From the NCBI GenBank assembly GCA_019359115.1, contig JAHHHW010000138.1, positions 1 through 34,227 on the forward strand: DNA of 34,227 bases. Direction: 5' to 3'. Positions 31,069 to 34,227 of this stretch are shown here, one piece after another. The notes under the pieces are model-generated. The model did no database searches. It was not told the origin of the DNA and saw only the letters and a program-made list of their open reading frames with translations. The position numbers and the translations under genes are program-made. Origin of the DNA: Pelatocladus maniniholoensis HA4357-MV3 (GTDB lineage: Bacteria > Cyanobacteriota > Cyanobacteriia > Cyanobacteriales > Nostocaceae). The first letter of the stretch is position 1; every line of letters starts with the position of its first letter.

Positions 31069-32577
31069 ATGTCATACGTTTCCGTATTCAAAAGCATACC
31101 AGAAATTATTAGTCAGCCAACAGGGATAGCAGTATTAGCTTCTGTTGGTATCCACGGTGTAATCGCATTATTTCTGCCGTGGATGCAGATGGAAACTCAA
31201 CCAAAACAGATAAAATCACCAAAAACTGGTGTCGGACTTGTTGAATTAAACCAGGCTGATCAAAGTCGTTTGCCACAGACAACTACATCTGCGCTTCCCA
31301 AGCAACCAGGGATTCCTTTACAAGGAAAACTTCCCCAAGCTGGACAAGTTCCTCTACAAGCGCAAGTTCCCCCATTTCCCAAGTTTGCGTTTAAATCAAC
31401 ACCCTTACCCACACAGCAACCGACAACTTCTCTGGTTGAGCCGCCATTAACCTCTATTCCCGTATCTCCTAATCGAGTTAGTATCCTACCTCTACCGAAG
31501 AAGAGCCAATTGCAAATAGAACAAAAGCAAAACTATACAACAACTGTTCCGCGTGTAAACGATAGGAAAATTGCTCGTTTGCAAGATGAAATTGACTTAG
31601 GAAAACCGCAACCACTACCTTCTTCTGTCAATACTTCTAACTCCTCATACCCCACAAACTTACCGGATTTACAAGCTGCTAACATCCCCACTAATTTACC
31701 TAACACGCCGACTTCCGTTTCTTCCAATAACTCTAGTAGTCCTAACTCTGGTACTTCGAGTGGGTTGCAAAATCAGGAATTTCCAGTTGCGACAAGTACT
31801 CCGCAACCAGGAAGTAACCTAGCAATGGGAGGTACAAATTTACCACAATGGCAATCACAACAATCCACGCCTCAAACAGCCAATTTGCCATCAACAGCGA
31901 CAACATCCCAGACGACAGCACAGCAAATCGCGAAAATAAATTCTTTAAATGATCAATTGCGAAAAGTAAGAGATCAATACCCCAACATTGAAACCAAAAA
32001 ACTCATCTCCGAAACCGTTAGTGGTCAAAGAGGTCAGGAAGGTAAAATAGAGGGTGGTTTGGTATACACCGATGGTAAGGTTGAATCTATAGAATTTTTT
32101 GACAGTTCAGTTTCATCTAGCCTCAAAGTAGCAGCACGGGAATATTTTAGAGAGTATTTCCAGAAAAATCCTGTGCAGGCTAATGGCAAACCCCAGTATT
32201 ATCCATTTCGACTTTCTTTCTTACCAAATAATAATATTGCTCCCGCAGCAGCTACTCCATCAAAATTACCTGCACTAGCTCCTCAAAAATTGCCTATTTT
32301 GCAAACACCCCAAGCACAGTCATCCCCCAATGAACAACAGGATTTAAAACAGCGTTTGCGATCGCTTCCACAAAATCAATCATCACCGCAACAGCAGCAA
32401 CAGCAGCAACCCGTACAATCAACTGTCAAACCCACACCACAATCAGTGCAAGCGGGGACAAATCAAGCTCAACCCATACCAAAACTATCCCAGCCACAAG
32501 TTAATAACAACAGTCAAAATACCAACCAAAAACTGCTAGAACAGCTGCGCCAAGTTAAACAGGAAAGGCAAAACTAA
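31069..32577 (+). CDS. TonB-like energy transducer protein
   Basis: This encodes 502 aa. The single N-terminal helix contains SVGIHG (Ser-25 and His-29), matching the Ser-x3-His motif of TonB membrane helices. A long Pro/Gln/Ser/Thr-rich stretch follows (about 45-283). A small folded domain (about 284-385) has GKIEGGLVYTDGKVESIEFFDSS and ALKVAAR-like helix SSLKVAAREYFREYF, similar in plan to the TonB C-terminal domain, and ends PYYPFRLSF-like (PQYYPFRLSF). A Gln-rich tail of about 115 residues follows, which is unusual since TonB normally ends near its C-terminal domain. It would span the periplasm to energise outer-membrane receptors with ExbB/ExbD, none of which are nearby. Divergent from typical TonB; a structural role is possible. 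Confidence 0.55.
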   Translation: MSYVSVFKSIPEIISQPTGIAVLASVGIHGVIALFLPWMQMETQPKQIKSPKTGVGLVELNQADQSRLPQTTTSALPKQPGIPLQGKLPQAGQVPLQAQVPPFPKFAFKSTPLPTQQPTTSLVEPPLTSIPVSPNRVSILPLPKKSQLQIEQKQNYTTTVPRVNDRKIARLQDEIDLGKPQPLPSSVNTSNSSYPTNLPDLQAANIPTNLPNTPTSVSSNNSSSPNSGTSSGLQNQEFPVATSTPQPGSNLAMGGTNLPQWQSQQSTPQTANLPSTATTSQTTAQQIAKINSLNDQLRKVRDQYPNIETKKLISETVSGQRGQEGKIEGGLVYTDGKVESIEFFDSSVSSSLKVAAREYFREYFQKNPVQANGKPQYYPFRLSFLPNNNIAPAAATPSKLPALAPQKLPILQTPQAQSSPNEQQDLKQRLRSLPQNQSSPQQQQQQQPVQSTVKPTPQSVQAGTNQAQPIPKLSQPQVNNNSQNTNQKLLEQLRQVKQERQN

Positions 32578-32590
32578 AATTAACAAGTAA

Positions 32591-32621
32591 CAGTTATCAG
32601 TTAGTTTTTTACTGATAACTG
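32591..32621. terminator. Bidirectional terminator hairpin
   Basis: CAGTTATCAGT (32591-32601) and ACTGATAACTG (32611-32621) form a perfect 11-bp stem. The loop is TAGTTTTTT. It lies 14 bases after the TonB-like stop and 8 bases before the stop of the convergent cytochrome gene. Confidence 0.75.
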
Positions 32622-32628
32622 ATTTATA

Positions 32629-33054
32629 CTACCAACCCCGTTCTGCTTTTTCAAAAATGTAGGTAGCTACTTCGATAATTTCATCTTCGCTTAACTTGCT
32701 TTTAAAAGCAGGCATAGCATTTTTGCCGTTTTGCACCTGGTGAATAATTGCTGCAAGTGAGTCAGCGTTATAATTTTCCAGATACTTTTGTAAGGCTTCC
32801 TTTCTCAATGTTTTCTCAGCGATGAGGACATTCCCACCACCAATATGACAAGAAGCACAATTAGAAGCAAATATTTTGGCAGCACCAGATATTTCGGCCG
32901 CCTGTGCTGGACTGGTAAATATAAAAATAAACAGAGCGATCGCAAATAGCAGAAATAATAATAGTAGTCTCAAAGTCTTGACCTCGCAATAAGCTTCCAG
33001 CCACCGAAAAATAAATCCTTTCAGTAATATTCTATGGCTGTTCAAAGCTTTCAA
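32629..33054 (-). CDS. petJ: Cytochrome c6-like protein
   Basis: The open frame from ATG 33054 encodes 141 aa. A signal peptide ends TSPAQA, and the mature part is about 89 aa with CASCH (heme attachment), NGKNAMPAFKSKL (Met axial ligand) and a terminal FEKAERGW. These match cytochrome c6, the lumenal donor to photosystem I and cytochrome oxidase. The N-terminal 27 residues before the hydrophobic core do not look like a signal peptide, so a TTG start at 32973 with AGGT upstream is a credible alternative (114 aa). The sequence is divergent (GGGNVLIAEKTL), so it may be a second, c6B/c6C-type paralogue. Confidence 0.75.
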   Translation of the reverse strand: MKALNSHRILLKGFIFRWLEAYCEVKTLRLLLLFLLFAIALFIFIFTSPAQAAEISGAAKIFASNCASCHIGGGNVLIAEKTLRKEALQKYLENYNADSLAAIIHQVQNGKNAMPAFKSKLSEDEIIEVATYIFEKAERGW

Positions 33055-33088
33055 GGCCTAGGCAACAGGTAGGACTTTAATAAGTGAA

Positions 33089-34227
33089 CTACCCAACACC
33101 AACCCTACTGGGTATGGTGTGGGCTTCCAACTTCACGGAGGAATGCCTCATCTTGGATTTACGTCCGCGAATTGGTCTTACATCCTCTCCATTGGCGTTA
33201 GCCTCCCCCGTCCCAGAGGAGGACAGCATTCTGATACCTTCTGCTCTAATATTCATAGCAGCATTACCATCTCTGTCGTGATGTGTCCCGCAACTTGGAC
33301 AAGTCCAAGTCCTGATATCTAGCGGTAACTCGTTGATTTGATAATGGCAATCAGAGCAAAGCTTGGAACTAGGAAACCATCGATTTATTTCTATCAACTT
33401 CCCGCCACTACGCTCTAATTTGCAGCTCAAGAAGTTGACGAAGGCTCCCCATCCAGTATCAGATATAGATGCAGCTAGTTTGTGGTTACGTACCATGCCC
33501 TTGACGTTTAAGTTTTCGACTACAACTACTTGATTGTTATCAACTATCTTTCTAGACAGTTTGTGTAGGTAGTCTTGACGGACATTGCTAACCTGTTCGT
33601 ATACCCTAGCTACAATCTTTGTTGCTTTTCTACGACGATTACTGCCTTTGTTTTTTCGTGCAGCAATACGTTGTTTTACGGCTAGTTTCTTTTCATATTT
33701 AGATAGGTGTCTTGGGTTGGGATAATTGGAGACTTTATCGCCATCATAGGTAATTGCAAAATCCTTGATTCCTAAATCAATCCCAACAACTTTACCCTGA
33801 TTACTTGTTGCTGGATAATCCCCCTCATATTCCATCAGAACTGATGCGTAGTATTTGCCAGATGGACATTTACTAACAGTTACTGTTTTGATTACCCCGT
33901 CAAGTGGTCGATGGATTTTAGCTTTGACGATTCCCAATTTACCGGGAAATTTCAAAGTTTCATCAACTTGTTTTACTTTTTGGGGATACTGGATTGATTG
34001 ACGATGGTGCTTTGATTTGAATCTTGGATATTTTGCTCTACCTTCAAAAAAGTTTTGATACGCACGACTAAGATTGAGACTTACAGATTGCAAAACCTGA
34101 GAATAACAATCCCCTAACCATTCAGTTTCTTGTTCTTTTTTTAGCTTTGGTAATAAAGAATTGAGTCCAGATTGAGACAAGCCTTTACCAGTCGCTTTAT
34201 AGGTTTCAATACACTGATTCAACCCAT
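33089..34227 (-). CDS. tnpB: TnpB-type RNA-guided nuclease (IS200/IS605 OrfB), 5' end outside window
   Basis: The frame is open to the window edge; a TTG at 34222 lets it be read as 377 aa, but the usual N-terminal residues (helical domain start) should lie beyond 34227. RuvC-like catalytic residues are all kept: Asp in VVGIDLGIKDFAITY, Glu in VVVENLNVKGM and Asp in HDRDGNAAMNI. The zinc ribbon has C-x2-C twice (LCSDCHYQ and CPSCGTHH). TnpB proteins cut DNA guided by an omega RNA from the element's right end. The C-terminal tail (SSSGTGEANANGEDVRPIRG) has the type seen in cyanobacterial members. No tnpA is in view; the left end lies outside. It is 34 bp from the start of the cytochrome gene. 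Confidence 0.92.
   Translation of the reverse strand, partial: GLNQCIETYKATGKGLSQSGLNSLLPKLKKEQETEWLGDCYSQVLQSVSLNLSRAYQNFFEGRAKYPRFKSKHHRQSIQYPQKVKQVDETLKFPGKLGIVKAKIHRPLDGVIKTVTVSKCPSGKYYASVLMEYEGDYPATSNQGKVVGIDLGIKDFAITYDGDKVSNYPNPRHLSKYEKKLAVKQRIAARKNKGSNRRRKATKIVARVYEQVSNVRQDYLHKLSRKIVDNNQVVVVENLNVKGMVRNHKLAASISDTGWGAFVNFLSCKLERSGGKLIEINRWFPSSKLCSDCHYQINELPLDIRTWTCPSCGTHHDRDGNAAMNIRAEGIRMLSSSGTGEANANGEDVRPIRGRKSKMRHSSVKLEAHTIPSRVGVG
33092..33123. ncRNA. Possible omega-RNA/right-end hairpin of the tnpB element
   Basis: CCCAACACC (33092-33100) pairs with GGTGTGGG (33116-33123) with one bulge, within the last codons of tnpB. In IS200/IS605 elements the omega RNA covers the 3' end of tnpB and the right end with such hairpins. 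This hairpin is the only part I can see; the guide would lie just past the right end (below about 33090). Confidence 0.3.

Overview
The window reads as chromosomal DNA of a filamentous, probably heterocyst-forming, cyanobacterium. Evidence seen directly: many GCGATCGC (HIP1-type) octamers; cytochrome b6 and subunit IV (petB, petD); a CtpA-type D1 protease; a CpcS-type bilin lyase; a cytochrome c6-like protein; short tandem and palindromic intergenic repeats; and large Ser/Thr kinase-WD40 proteins typical of Nostocales. No rRNA or tRNA gene was recognised.

Layout. (1) 1-3100 is decayed or accessory: a gene end cut by the window edge, a GH31 (alpha-glucan lyase/glucosidase-like) protein with only its N-terminal region left, a short gene remnant, a 155-bp MITE-like element, a cupin-like protein and a phosphoribosyltransferase. 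(2) 3175-6358: a GPH-type sugar:cation symporter, a second and almost identical inverted copy of the MITE, a HEAT-repeat protein of the bilin-lyase/NblB type, and cpcS. (3) 6475-11490: a leftward run of an alpha/beta hydrolase, a truncated esterase, a full membrane-anchored esterase and an MprF-like aminoacyl-phosphatidylglycerol synthase, with a divergent MprF-like flippase; together these look like a split MprF system with linked hydrolases. (4) 11653-17298: a site-2 protease, a metallo-beta-lactamase-fold protein without the canonical metal motif, ctpA, and divergent petB-petD, whose spacer holds a long inverted repeat. (5) 17903-20360: an RsbW-like anti-sigma/histidine-kinase-fold protein, a conserved-type hypothetical and moeA. 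(6) 20361-22632: a repeat-rich stretch (21-bp tandem array, overlapping hairpins, two small inverted-repeat elements) around two proteins I do not recognise. (7) 22633-30115: two paralogous zinc-ribbon/kinase/TM/WD40 proteins and a separate seven-repeat WD40 protein, surrounding a secreted Pro-rich protein with two PPC-type domains. (8) 30116-34227: a long AT-rich gap, a TonB-like energy transducer, a cytochrome c6-like protein and a TnpB (IS200/IS605 OrfB) gene running off the window.

The best candidates for something undescribed are the stop-codon-bearing repeat at three places (104-123, 21610-21629, 21681-21700), the nearly identical MITE pair, the GH31-cupin pair as a possible anhydrofructose-pathway remnant, the split MprF/esterase locus, and the 21-bp array whose variation is confined to one trinucleotide. 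All family assignments come from motif and sequence recognition by eye; no search was run.
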